Positions 52,963 through 61,802 of a DNA stretch of 64,000 bases are shown one piece after another. Position 1 is the stretch's first letter. Each line of letters begins with the position of its first letter. The stretch comes from an uncultured Alteromonadaceae bacterium (GTDB taxonomy: Bacteria > Pseudomonadota > Gammaproteobacteria > Enterobacterales > Alteromonadaceae), in contig CANNDC010000003.1 of the NCBI GenBank assembly GCA_947503265.1, positions 62,001 to 126,000 of the forward strand, given 5' to 3'. A program made the translations under genes and the position numbers. The notes under the pieces are model-generated. The model did no database searches. It saw only the letters and a list, made by a program, of their open reading frames with translations, and was not told the origin of the DNA.

Positions 52963-54258
52963 ATGCTGAGTCTTATTGGACTGGTTGGTGGATTGGGTTT
53001 ACTGATCGTTTTAACGGTTCGTGGCATGAATTTATTTATCGCCGCCCCGCTCTGCGCTTTGATTGTCGCTGTGACCAGCGGATTGCCAATTTTTATTGGT
53101 GCAAACAATTATGTCGAAACTTACATGTCAGGTTTCTCTGGCTTTATTGCTGCTTGGTTTTTTATGTTCTTGTTGGGCAGCTTGTTCGGCAAATTTATGG
53201 AAGACACTGGCGCTGCCGATGCGGTTGCCAAAGCGATAATCAACAAGCTAGGCCGTCAACATGCTGTGGTTGCCGTGGTCTTGGCTTGTGCCATTTTGAC
53301 CTACGGTGGAGTGAGTGTATTTGTGGTGGCCTTTTCGGTTTATCCGATGGCTTTAAGCCTATTTAAAGACGCCAATCTGCCAAGGCGATTCATTCCCGCA
53401 GCCTTAGCTTTCGGGTCTGTGACGTTTACCATGACGTCAGCGGGCTCCCCAGAGATTCAAAATTGGATCCCAATTAAGTACTTGGGCACATCCCCCTTCG
53501 CCGCATGGGAAGTAAGCTTAGTGGTTGCGATATTTATGGCTTCGTTCGGCTATTGGTGGATGAAACGTATGATTGTCAAAGCTGTTGCCAACGGAGAGCG
53601 GTTCGAGCAGCGTGACCATGATCCTGAAATTCCCGAGCGAGACTACCCTCACCCAATAACCGGCTTGATCCCTTTGTTAGTGGTGTTGATTTTGTCTTTT
53701 ACCTTGCATGAAAAACTGCAACAACTTGCGCTGATTGTAGCATTAGGTGGCGGTGTATTGACGTTAATGATCATTAATTTCAAGCACTTTCATAATATGC
53801 AAAATGCTATCAGCCTGGGAACAACAGGGGCTTTGGTGGCCATAGGCAATACCGCGGCGGTGGTGGGTTTTGGCACCATAGCTAAATCCACCGATGCCTT
53901 TCAATCTGCTGTAGCTGTTATGACACAAATTCCCGGAAATGAACTGATTGGGGCCGCAATTGCGGTGAGTGTCATTGCTGGTTTGACCGGTTCAGCTTCG
54001 GGTGGGCAAGCCATTGCTCTGCCCTTGGTTGGTCCACACTACATGGATCAGGGCGTAGACCCAGAAGAGTTACATCGAATAGTATCGATTTCATCTGGAG
54101 CATTGGATTCTTTGCCGCACAATGGCTATGTTGTGACGACAATTCGAGCAATCTGTCAGGAAACCCATCAGAATGCTTATTGGTCAGTCGGGGCACTAAC
54201 CGTGGTTGTTCCCTTGATTGGGCTATGTTTAGCTGTTGCTTTGTTTTCAATATTTTAA
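52963..54258 (+). CDS. GntP-family permease, probably for 3-hydroxybutyrate
   Basis: 431 residues from ATG 52963 (AAGGA precedes it). About 12 membrane helices and the GntP-type signatures GLTGSASGGQAIALPLVGPHY and SSGALDSLPHNGYVVTTI (key residues G-S-A-S-G, L-P-H-N-G) are present. GntP members carry gluconate or D-3-hydroxybutyrate by proton symport. The dehydrogenase and depolymerase genes downstream point to 3-hydroxybutyrate. It is the first gene of a four-gene plus-strand run. Confidence 0.9.
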   Translation: MLSLIGLVGGLGLLIVLTVRGMNLFIAAPLCALIVAVTSGLPIFIGANNYVETYMSGFSGFIAAWFFMFLLGSLFGKFMEDTGAADAVAKAIINKLGRQHAVVAVVLACAILTYGGVSVFVVAFSVYPMALSLFKDANLPRRFIPAALAFGSVTFTMTSAGSPEIQNWIPIKYLGTSPFAAWEVSLVVAIFMASFGYWWMKRMIVKAVANGERFEQRDHDPEIPERDYPHPITGLIPLLVVLILSFTLHEKLQQLALIVALGGGVLTLMIINFKHFHNMQNAISLGTTGALVAIGNTAAVVGFGTIAKSTDAFQSAVAVMTQIPGNELIGAAIAVSVIAGLTGSASGGQAIALPLVGPHYMDQGVDPEELHRIVSISSGALDSLPHNGYVVTTIRAICQETHQNAYWSVGALTVVVPLIGLCLAVALFSIF

Positions 54259-54287
54259 ATAATAAATCGAAATAGGATTGGCACGAA

Positions 54288-55574
54288 ATGACAATAATTA
54301 TTAGGGCAAGTAATCAGTTAACTAGAACAAGCGGCAATGCTAACTTTTGGCATTCACAGTGCCTAGTGCTGTTCTCAGTTGTACTGATGATGCTCTGTTT
54401 GATTGCCAACAGTGAAGCAATAGCGAGTGATAAATCGACTGCGCAATCGAGCTTATTGGTTAAAAAACAGCGTTTTGATATACAGAATTTTCAAACCTTT
54501 GGCGGTGAAAACATTGAACAGGTTTCAGTGGGCTGGGAAAGCTATGGCAAGCTGAACAAAGACAAAAGCAATGTCATTCTTATCACCCATTATTTCACCG
54601 GAAATTCTCACGCAGCAGGAAAATACCAAGAATCCGACACAACAACAGGCTACTGGGATAGCATTATTGGCCCGAATAAAGCGATTGATACCAACACATA
54701 TTTTGTGATCAGCGTGGACAGTTTGGCCAACCTTTCGGTACATGATCCTAACGTGATCACAACTGGGCCAGCTTCAATCAATCCTAGAACAAACAAGCCC
54801 TATGGACTCAGTTTTCCAGTGTTGACCATTCGTGATTTCGTCAACGTTCAAAAAGCCGTATTGGAAAGCTTAGGAATTGCGTCACTCTATGCCGTCATAG
54901 GCCCTTCTATGGGTTCGATGCAAGCTATCGATTGGGCTGCGGCTTATCCTGAATGGGTTCCTAGAATGATATCAGTGATAGGATCTGCTGGAACCGATGC
55001 TTGGACCAATACTAAATTAGAGCAGTGGGCTATTCCCATTAAATTAGACAAACATTGGCAGCAAGGTAACTACTATGGCAAAACACCGCCAACAGACGGT
55101 TTAGTTGCTTCGCTGATGTTTATCACCCAAGCAGCCTTGCACCCAGAGTTTTTTAATCAGGTCGGTGAAAATTCACTTTCTTACTCTCCGATGGAAGCTA
55201 AACCATTGCATAGTATTCACCAAACTCACAGCATCGTAAATTGGCTAAAAGAGCGCGCTGCAGCCAGAGCTAAAACGATGGATGCCAATCATTTGTTGTA
55301 TCTGGTAAGAGCAAATCAATTGTTTTCTGCAGGTCAGCAAGAAGGCAAAAATCTTAAGCAAAACTTGGCAAGCATTCGCGCAAAAACATTATTTTTGCCT
55401 GCTTCAAGCGATTTACTGCTAATGCCATATTTAGCCGAAGATGCCCACCAATTACTAAAAGAACTCAACAAAGATACTCAATTAACACATTTGGAAGGCA
55501 ATTTAGGGCACTTAGAGGGTGTTTCTGGGATAGCGAAACATGCCTCACATATCAGAGTTTTTCTGTCGAATTAA
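54288..55574 (+). CDS. Exported MetX-like alpha/beta hydrolase, probable hydroxybutyrate-oligomer hydrolase
   Basis: 428 residues. A long signal or anchor (LFSVVLMMLCLIANSEAIAS) precedes an alpha/beta hydrolase resembling homoserine acetyltransferase: VSVGWESYGKLNKDKSNVIL, the nucleophile elbow AVIGPSMGSMQAIDWAAAYP, acid near FLPASSDLLLMP and His in GNLGHLEG. Methionine synthesis is unlikely for an exported protein. Placed between the 3-hydroxybutyrate permease and PHB depolymerase genes, it more likely cleaves ester-linked oligomers in the periplasm (inference). Confidence 0.82.
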   Translation: MTIIIRASNQLTRTSGNANFWHSQCLVLFSVVLMMLCLIANSEAIASDKSTAQSSLLVKKQRFDIQNFQTFGGENIEQVSVGWESYGKLNKDKSNVILITHYFTGNSHAAGKYQESDTTTGYWDSIIGPNKAIDTNTYFVISVDSLANLSVHDPNVITTGPASINPRTNKPYGLSFPVLTIRDFVNVQKAVLESLGIASLYAVIGPSMGSMQAIDWAAAYPEWVPRMISVIGSAGTDAWTNTKLEQWAIPIKLDKHWQQGNYYGKTPPTDGLVASLMFITQAALHPEFFNQVGENSLSYSPMEAKPLHSIHQTHSIVNWLKERAAARAKTMDANHLLYLVRANQLFSAGQQEGKNLKQNLASIRAKTLFLPASSDLLLMPYLAEDAHQLLKELNKDTQLTHLEGNLGHLEGVSGIAKHASHIRVFLSN

Positions 55575-55601
55575 AGTCGAATTAAATAAACAAGGAATTT
55601 T

Positions 55602-56603
55602 ATGAAAACTAAACTGGCACTAGGATACGCGTTTCTTATCAGTGGATTGATTGTCACTCCGCTATCGCACGCTTTACCCAAACTCAATTTAGATATTGAT
55701 AAGATCACCGTCTCAGGACTATCCAGCGGCGGCTTTATGGCAAATCAGTTTCATATTGCCCATTCACAATGGGTATCCGGAGCAGGAATCATAGCTGCTG
55801 GCCCTTACTACTGTGCAAAAAATGATATTTCCGTGGCGTTATCCCAATGTGTTAATAAAGTCACAACTGCATTTGATTTAGAGGATATTCAATCCCTGCT
55901 CAACGAGTATCAGCAGCAAGGTAAAATTGATGACTTAGCTAATCTGAAGAACAGCAAAGTCTGGTTACTTCACGGTAAATTAGACAACCGAGTGATTGCA
56001 CCAGTTACTGATGCACTGCATCAGCAATACCGAAAATGGTTAAGTGAAGACAATCTCAAGTTCGTGAATGATAAAGATTTTGCCCACCACTTCCCCACCC
56101 TTAACAAGGGCAACGCTTGCGACGAATCAACAGCACCGTTTTTAGGCAATTGTAATTATGATGCCGCGGGTGAGATGCTCTCTCACATAGTGGGAAATCT
56201 CAATCCACGAGTTAACACGCCACAAGGAAGTTTGCACGAAATTGACCAACAAGATCTGGGAAAAGACGCTGCACAGTCACTTGCAGATAAAGGTTATGTT
56301 TATGTTCCCTCCTCTTGTGAGAGAGGCGAATCCTGCACTGTGCACGTGAGTTTTCACGGCTGCAACCAAAATGCGACTGCGGTAGAAAAAGCCTTTGTGG
56401 AAAATAGTGGTATAAATCAGTGGGCAGATTCAAACAACATGGTGATTTTGTACCCACAAACCAAAAAATCCGCATTTTTACCATTAAATCCACAAGGATG
56501 TTGGGATTGGTGGGGATACACGGGTGATGACTATGCCAATAACAAGGGGCCGCAGATAAAAGCTGTAGAAAACATGGTGAACAGCTTAGCTCATGTTAAC
56601 TAG
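55602..56603 (+). CDS. Extracellular polyhydroxybutyrate depolymerase
   Basis: 333 residues. The signal peptide (GYAFLISGLIVTPLSHA) is followed by a depolymerase domain with lipase box TVSGLSSGGFMANQFHIAHS near residue 41, Asp in VWLLHGKLDNRVIAP, and the family motif HVSFHGCNQNA. The C-terminus, GCWDWWGYTGDDYA, is also typical of PHB depolymerases with the type II domain order. It would release soluble oligomers of 3-hydroxybutyrate. No separate substrate-binding domain is seen. AAGGAATTTT precedes ATG 55602. Confidence 0.88.
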   Translation: MKTKLALGYAFLISGLIVTPLSHALPKLNLDIDKITVSGLSSGGFMANQFHIAHSQWVSGAGIIAAGPYYCAKNDISVALSQCVNKVTTAFDLEDIQSLLNEYQQQGKIDDLANLKNSKVWLLHGKLDNRVIAPVTDALHQQYRKWLSEDNLKFVNDKDFAHHFPTLNKGNACDESTAPFLGNCNYDAAGEMLSHIVGNLNPRVNTPQGSLHEIDQQDLGKDAAQSLADKGYVYVPSSCERGESCTVHVSFHGCNQNATAVEKAFVENSGINQWADSNNMVILYPQTKKSAFLPLNPQGCWDWWGYTGDDYANNKGPQIKAVENMVNSLAHVN

Positions 56604-56633
56604 GTCCGAATATATTGTGTACAGGAGAGATTT

Positions 56634-57401
56634 TTGAAAAGTTTAAACATTTTAATTACCGGTGGAGCCAGCGGCATTGGATTGGGCATTGCTGAGCATC
56701 TGGGTAAAGCAGGCCATCATATTATTTTGGCAGATATAGATTTAACTGCCGCCGCCGGAGCAGCCCAAGACTTAGCAGCGATGGGCGCTCGTGTAACTCC
56801 GCTTCAACTCGATGTGGCTAATACTGAGCAAATTGAAGGCATCGCCATGCAACTCGCACCCATGAAGGTGGATGTATTGATCAACAATGCGGGCATTCAG
56901 CATGTTTCTAGATTGGAAGATTTTCCGGCACAAAAATGGCAAAGTATCATCAATATCATGTTGGTGGGCCCTGCACTGCTCTCCAAGACGTTATTGCCTG
57001 AGATGCGTAAAAACAATTTTGGAAGAATCATCAACATTGGTTCCATTCATGCAATCGTTGCTTCTCCCTACAAAACCGCTTATGTTGCGGCAAAACATGG
57101 TTTAATCGGGTTCGCCAAGACATTGGCGTTAGAAACCGGCGACTGTGATGTCACCGTGAATACGATTTGCCCGTCTTATGTAAAAACCCCTATGGTTGAA
57201 AAGCAAATTGCAGCACAGGCCAAAGAAAACGGCATTAGCGAACAAGAAGTAATCGATAAAATCATGCTAGCGCCTATGCCGAAAAATGCGTTTATCGAAA
57301 TTGACGAACTGGCTGCAAGTGCAGAGTTTCTAATTTCCAATGCCGCAAGAAACATGACAGCACAAACAATTGTGTTAGACGGTGGCTGGACTGCACGCTA
57401 A
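56634..57401 (+). CDS. bdhA: 3-hydroxybutyrate dehydrogenase (SDR family)
   Basis: 255 residues starting at TTG 56634, with AGGAG 7 bases upstream. It is a short-chain dehydrogenase with cofactor loop ITGGASGIGLGIAEHL, NNAGIQHVSRLEDFP, catalytic Ser in INIGSIHAIVASP, the YVAAKHG Tyr-x-x-x-Lys pair, and NTICPSYVKTPMVEKQI, which matches bacterial 3-hydroxybutyrate dehydrogenase closely. It oxidises D-3-hydroxybutyrate to acetoacetate with NAD, the last step of the locus before central metabolism. Confidence 0.9.
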   Translation: MKSLNILITGGASGIGLGIAEHLGKAGHHIILADIDLTAAAGAAQDLAAMGARVTPLQLDVANTEQIEGIAMQLAPMKVDVLINNAGIQHVSRLEDFPAQKWQSIINIMLVGPALLSKTLLPEMRKNNFGRIINIGSIHAIVASPYKTAYVAAKHGLIGFAKTLALETGDCDVTVNTICPSYVKTPMVEKQIAAQAKENGISEQEVIDKIMLAPMPKNAFIEIDELAASAEFLISNAARNMTAQTIVLDGGWTAR

Positions 57402-57478
57402 AACTCAAATCTGTACATGACATTCACGCAAATGCGTGTTTATACTTGGCATCGTTCTTTTTAAGTGCTTGCTTTTTT

Positions 57479-58354
57479 ATGCCATTTAAAACAATAGGTT
57501 TGATTGGAAAACAGATCCATCAGGGTGCTAATGAAAGCCTGAATGTGATACTGAAATATCTGAAAGCCAAAGGCTGCCGCGTTGTAGTCGATTCTAAAGT
57601 TGCCAAAGTGCTTCAAGGCAATGGCTTTGAGTCTGCTAGCTTGGATGAAATAGGTGAAGTAGCCGATTTAGCTATTGTGGTAGGCGGTGATGGCAGCATG
57701 TTGGGCGCTGCACGAGAACTTGCCAAACATGATGTAGCGGTTGTAGGTGTAAACCGTGGAAACTTAGGCTTTCTTACCGACATCAACCCTGATGATGTTG
57801 AAGAACAACTCGAATATATTTTTCAAGGCGAATGTATTCGAGAACAACGATTTATTCTGCAAGTAGAAGTTTATCGCGACGGAATACTAAACGATTCGAG
57901 TTCTGCTGTTAATGAAGTGGTGCTGCATCATAGTAGTGTTGCTCATATGATGGAATTCGAGGTGTATATTGATGATACCTTCGCATTTAGTCAGCGCTCT
58001 GACGGATTAATTGTGGCCACACCTACGGGTTCTACCGCTTATTCGCTTTCAGGTGGTGGGCCGATTCTCACCCCAGAACTTGATGCTGTGACTTTGGTTC
58101 CCATGTTTCCTCACACCCTAAGTAGCCGTCCTATCGTAGTAGATGCTAACTGCGATATCACTATGAAAGTGTCTATGGATAACACCGAAATTGTTCAACT
58201 AAGTTGTGACAGTCATGTGTCTTTGACTGTGATGCCAGGCGACAATATATTAATCAAGAAGAATAAAGACAAACTCTCCTTGATTCACCCTAAAGACTAC
58301 AACTATTACAACGTATTGAGAACTAAATTGGGATGGGGTTCAAAACTCTATTGA
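57479..58354 (+). CDS. nadK: NAD kinase
   Basis: 291 residues from ATG 57479, the usual length; the ribosome site is weak. It carries TIGLIGKQIHQGANESL, the ATP/NAD motif VVGGDGSMLGAARELA, NRGNLGFLTDI, NEVVLHHSSVAHMMEFEVYI and DGLIVATPTGSTAYSLSGGGPI, all hallmarks of NAD kinase. It phosphorylates NAD to NADP. In related genomes nadK is next to recN; here about 3.4 kb of accessory DNA separates them. Confidence 0.96.
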   Translation: MPFKTIGLIGKQIHQGANESLNVILKYLKAKGCRVVVDSKVAKVLQGNGFESASLDEIGEVADLAIVVGGDGSMLGAARELAKHDVAVVGVNRGNLGFLTDINPDDVEEQLEYIFQGECIREQRFILQVEVYRDGILNDSSSAVNEVVLHHSSVAHMMEFEVYIDDTFAFSQRSDGLIVATPTGSTAYSLSGGGPILTPELDAVTLVPMFPHTLSSRPIVVDANCDITMKVSMDNTEIVQLSCDSHVSLTVMPGDNILIKKNKDKLSLIHPKDYNYYNVLRTKLGWGSKLY

Positions 58355-58394
58355 ACCCATAGGCGAGAATACTTATACCACTCGAGTTGGTGAG

Positions 58395-58766
58395 TTACAT
58401 ATGGAAAAAGTTGAGTTTGTTTCCATACAAATCAAACACATAACCACAAGAAAAAGCACCATCGGCACGTAGACCCGGCTCTCCACCGTCTTTAGCTCCC
58501 AAAGAAATCGCTTTGTCATACATAGATTGAACCTGCTCTGCGGATTCCATTGCTAATGCAACCATGTTGCCATTTCCTGCGTTGCATGCCTGTCCGTTGA
58601 AAGGCACGGCGAGTGCAAACAAAGCACCAGAGTCATTACTGTATGCAACAAAATCTCCATCTCTTCCAACCATAGCTTGCTTTGCACCAAGCTCACCAAG
58701 CAATTCATCATAAAAGGCCGTTGCTTTTGCCATGTCGTCTACACCAATTGTTGAATATGCAATCAT
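58395..58766 (-). CDS. VOC-family protein, paralogue of the 25992 gene
   Basis: 123 residues. MIAYSTIGVDDMAKATAFYDELL at the N-terminus and GYVFDLYGNKLNFFHM at the end follow the VOC fold, with the same layout as the protein at 25992-26384 (about the same length, both with AVPFNxxxxxxGNGxMVA). No metal-ligand set of glyoxalase I is visible. Its function is unknown. It converges with nadK. Confidence 0.87.
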   Translation of the reverse strand: MIAYSTIGVDDMAKATAFYDELLGELGAKQAMVGRDGDFVAYSNDSGALFALAVPFNGQACNAGNGNMVALAMESAEQVQSMYDKAISLGAKDGGEPGLRADGAFSCGYVFDLYGNKLNFFHM

Positions 58767-59079
58767 TTCTTTTCCTTACTCTTTAATTTTTAAACAAGAT
58801 TCGTTCGAATAGGTGACCGTTCAAGCCAATAGATCTTTGGATAACTGTTATTTAGCCCGTTAACATATGCGTTAGTTAGTATTTAAGTGAGTTAGCTTTT
58901 CCGCTAGTTAACGTTTGTGCTAATTAACTTTAGAGCTACTTAGCAGTTAAGCTTCTACACACTTAAATTCCCAACGATCTAAACCTGATGAACTTAGACA
59001 CATAATTTATGTAAGTATCTAGGACCCTAGTATTTGAATATCCAAGTACCCAACACCTAAACAACTGAAGCCCTAAATA
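58767..59079. other. Gene-free, repeat-like AT-rich tract
   Basis: This stretch has many GTTA, TTAAC and CTAAG words at loosely even spacing and looks like decayed copies of the 8-bp satellite that follows. No coding frame is supported. Confidence 0.4.
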
Positions 59080-59159
59080 CCTAAGTTCCTAAGTTCCTAA
59101 GTTCCTAAGTTCCTAAGTTCCTAAGTTCCTAAGTACCTAAGTACCTAAGTACCTAAGTA
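59080..59159. repeat. Ten tandem 8-bp units (CCTAAGTT x6, CCTAAGTA x4)
   Basis: Six perfect CCTAAGTT units (59080-59127) run in register into four perfect CCTAAGTA units (59128-59159). Decayed units precede them. ACCTATCAATAGGT, a near-palindrome, begins at the end of the array (59159-59172) and a variant, ACCTATCAATAGATAG, recurs at 59210. The array is outside genes and is likely to vary in copy number. Confidence 0.9.
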
Positions 59160-59439
59160 CCTATCAATAGGTAGATTATAGAATTAAATTTAAATTTCAA
59201 GCTATAAATTACCTATCAATAGATAGCTTTGATTATTACATACTTAACCGATTGAAATATATAAGTTATTTAATTTAGAATAATATTAGGTGCCGAGGGG
59301 CTTTTTCATAAACCAACGGCAATGGCCCGGCGGATGGTGGATTGATTGGTTGTCAAGTTGTGCAAATATTTGATAATCAGTGAGCCATCTGCCTTGAGAA
59401 TAGAAACGAACGTGCATTTTCCATTTTCTTTTACCTGTC
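59160..59439. other. Region downstream of the symporter gene
   Basis: It is AT-rich and carries two copies of ACCTATCAATAG with different ends. No gene or obvious terminator is visible before the symporter stop at 59440. Confidence 0.4.
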
Positions 59440-61020
59440 CTATACAATTAGTGTCGGAATGAAAGCACAAATAGCTAGCATAGTGACGAAAGACGCAATC
59501 AAAATTATGATGTCAGATTTGGTTAAGATAGAGACTTTTTCACCAACAACCTCATTTGCAGTATCAGGAGCTCGGTAACTTCCACCAAGCACCATTTTGA
59601 CTATGTAAGCCATCACCGATGCTGTTACGAAACCAATAAAGTTCCACCAAAACCAGAAAACCATATCCATGGTTAACCAAACAATAAGGTTGATTAACAC
59701 GCCTGTAATTAAGCCAATATTAATTTCTCGGGCCCCCAGACTTTTATCGATAACAGCCAACAGGAATACTGCCAGTATTGGTCCATAGAATACTGAGCCT
59801 ACTTTGTTGATAGCCTCAATGACTGTTGGCGCAATGTCTCCCGCATAGAAGGATAAAACTAAGGTAACAACTCCCCATACCAATCCAACATATTTGGCTT
59901 TCTTCAAGTAATCTTCAGGCTCAAGTTTTTTATTCGTCAATCGGCAATAGTCTTCAATACTCACAGCCGCCAACGAGTTAATAGCTGAACTAAGCGAAGA
60001 CATCGCTGCAGCTAGAATAGCCACTACCAGAATGCCGATCATGCCATGAGGTAAGTAATTTAGAATAAAAATGGGCATCATCCAATCGGGGTTATCCGCA
60101 GGAATTTGCACCATAAAGCTCGATTCGGTCATCGCTAAGGTGCCAACAATCAAGCCAGAAAAGCAATACAATAACGTGATTGGAAAACGGACAGTCGCAT
60201 TAGCCAGCATCATATAGCGCAAATCTTTAGTATCTCTTGCAGCTAACGCCCTTTGTGCTTGAGTTTGGTCGCAACCATAATAAGATGCATACAATACAAA
60301 TCCACCAAAAATCATTGGCAATAACCCGAAACCTTCGCCATCAAAACCGAATGACTCAGGTTTAATCGCGTTCAATCGAGACGGATCGACTTTGCTGACG
60401 AATTCACTAAAGCCGCCTAGGTAATACATACCGAAACCTATACATGCGATGGTTCCCAAAACGATGATAATCATTTGAATAGCATCACCATAAACCACGG
60501 CTTTCATCCCCCCTTGCAGGGAATACAATACTGTAATCACACCAGTAAGCACAATTGCTTGCCACGCTTCAATACCCATGGTGCCTTGAAGTATTAGCGA
60601 CACTGCGAAAATCATTATGCCAGTGGCAAATGCTCGACTGAATTGAAAAACGAAACTGATGAGAATTCGAGTAGAGCGTCCAAAACGCTTCTCTAAATAA
60701 TCGTAAATGCTAACGAAACCTGAACGATAAAGTGCCGGTAAGATGGTACTTAAAACAAGCAGCATAGCCAACGGAACGCCAAGCTCATAAGATAACCATT
60801 GTAGTCCTCCACCCTCTCGCAACCCCACAAATGCGGGCGCAGACACAAAACTTATTGCTGAAAGCTGTGTGGCCATTATCGACAAGGTTAACGCTTGCCA
60901 ACCCAAGGTTCTTCCACCCAAAAAGTAGTCTTTTTTGGTGTTTTGTTGACGAAAGCTATAGCCCATAGCAACAAGTAAAACCAGGTATATAACGACAATG
61001 GCATAATCAAAAATATTCAT
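59440..61020 (-). CDS. Sodium:solute symporter (SSS family)
   Basis: 526 residues with about 14 membrane helices, from FDYAIVVIYLVLLVAMGYSF to the C-terminal IIILIASFVTMLAICAFIPT. Family signatures include FLGGRTLGWQALTLSIMATQLSAISFVSAP (residues 32-61) and GILVVAILAAAMSSLSSAINSLAAVSIEDY (about 330-360; key residues A-A-A-M-S-S-L-S-S). The substrate is probably a sugar or acid sugar but cannot be fixed. A TonB-receptor remnant lies 120 bp upstream on the same strand, suggesting that the locus once had an outer-membrane partner. Confidence 0.92.
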   Translation of the reverse strand: MNIFDYAIVVIYLVLLVAMGYSFRQQNTKKDYFLGGRTLGWQALTLSIMATQLSAISFVSAPAFVGLREGGGLQWLSYELGVPLAMLLVLSTILPALYRSGFVSIYDYLEKRFGRSTRILISFVFQFSRAFATGIMIFAVSLILQGTMGIEAWQAIVLTGVITVLYSLQGGMKAVVYGDAIQMIIIVLGTIACIGFGMYYLGGFSEFVSKVDPSRLNAIKPESFGFDGEGFGLLPMIFGGFVLYASYYGCDQTQAQRALAARDTKDLRYMMLANATVRFPITLLYCFSGLIVGTLAMTESSFMVQIPADNPDWMMPIFILNYLPHGMIGILVVAILAAAMSSLSSAINSLAAVSIEDYCRLTNKKLEPEDYLKKAKYVGLVWGVVTLVLSFYAGDIAPTVIEAINKVGSVFYGPILAVFLLAVIDKSLGAREINIGLITGVLINLIVWLTMDMVFWFWWNFIGFVTASVMAYIVKMVLGGSYRAPDTANEVVGEKVSILTKSDIIILIASFVTMLAICAFIPTLIV

Positions 61021-61140
61021 AAATACACAACTTAAAAGTAAGTGAAAAGAACAAATGTTGTTAGATAATAACCTTGAGCAAGTTGATAAAGTGCTTTAAA
61101 AATTCAGCGCTTTATCAGATAAATTTGCTTATAAATCATA

Positions 61141-61405
61141 TCAAGTGGTGAAACTAACGCGACGAGGAAGCACGCGGCGTCCGAAAAAGAAATCTCCTCC
61201 TCCCACTTGACTATTGCCTTGGCGAGGAGAGCCTTCCGTCACTATCAAAAAGATTCCAGACACTAACGCTGACGCGTAACCTTTGAACGTTGTTGAGTTC
61301 CCAAGTATATCCCGCTGCCAACGTAGCGTTAGTATGACTATCTAATTCATCCGAATTGCTATCTTTGACCAAATCAACTGAAGGTCTGTTATCTAAATTT
61401 GCCAT
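61141..61405 (-). pseudogene. Frameshifted C-terminal remnant of a TonB-dependent receptor
   Basis: On the minus strand, LRVSVSVWNLFDSDGRLSS (a receptor barrel segment with the NLFD motif) runs to a stop at 61211. In another frame the sequence goes on as TEGSPRQGNSQVGGGDFFFG then RRVLPRRVSFTT to a stop at 61141. That tail, with its closing RRVSF strand, is typical of TonB receptors. A frameshift and loss of the 5' part show it is dead. Confidence 0.55.
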
Positions 61406-61756
61406 AAATCATGACTCATCAATAATTAAATTTTTAGGGAAGTATTTCAATCTAATTGCTGAGAACAGACTATCTTCTCCCTCACGGCAAGGCTTGCAAG
61501 GTTTTATTAGATATTCAAGCTATCATGACAAGTGGCCATATCCCAGTTTCTGTCGGTGCAGCCAGCCTACCCCTAAGAGAGTTATGTCTATAAAAGCATG
61601 ATAATAAGAACTCTTACTCGTTAAATTGATTGTTTTTTGCCGTAGACGCATTTAAAAAAAATTTTCGTTGCTTAGCATGCTTTATAACAATGGATAAGGT
61701 TTCAGTGTGTTTATCTATCACAACCTAATCACTTGCCTCTTTACAATTTCAAAATA
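61406..61756. other. Region between the receptor remnant and recN
   Basis: It has broken short frames on the minus strand that may be further receptor remains, then AT-rich DNA leading to the recN promoter. No intact gene is seen. Confidence 0.35.
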
Positions 61757-61772
61757 ATGTATATATTTACAG
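61757..61772 (+). promoter_or_regulatory. LexA (SOS) box upstream of recN
   Basis: ATGT-ATATATTT-ACAG, one mismatch from the CTGT-N8-ACAG consensus of gammaproteobacterial LexA boxes, with the typical AT-alternating centre. It is 30 bp before ATG 61803. A second half-match, TACTGTATATTTAACC, begins at 61775. recN is a strongly SOS-induced gene in relatives. Confidence 0.7.
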
Positions 61773-61802
61773 TTACTGTATATTTAACCACTAGTGATAA
61801 TT

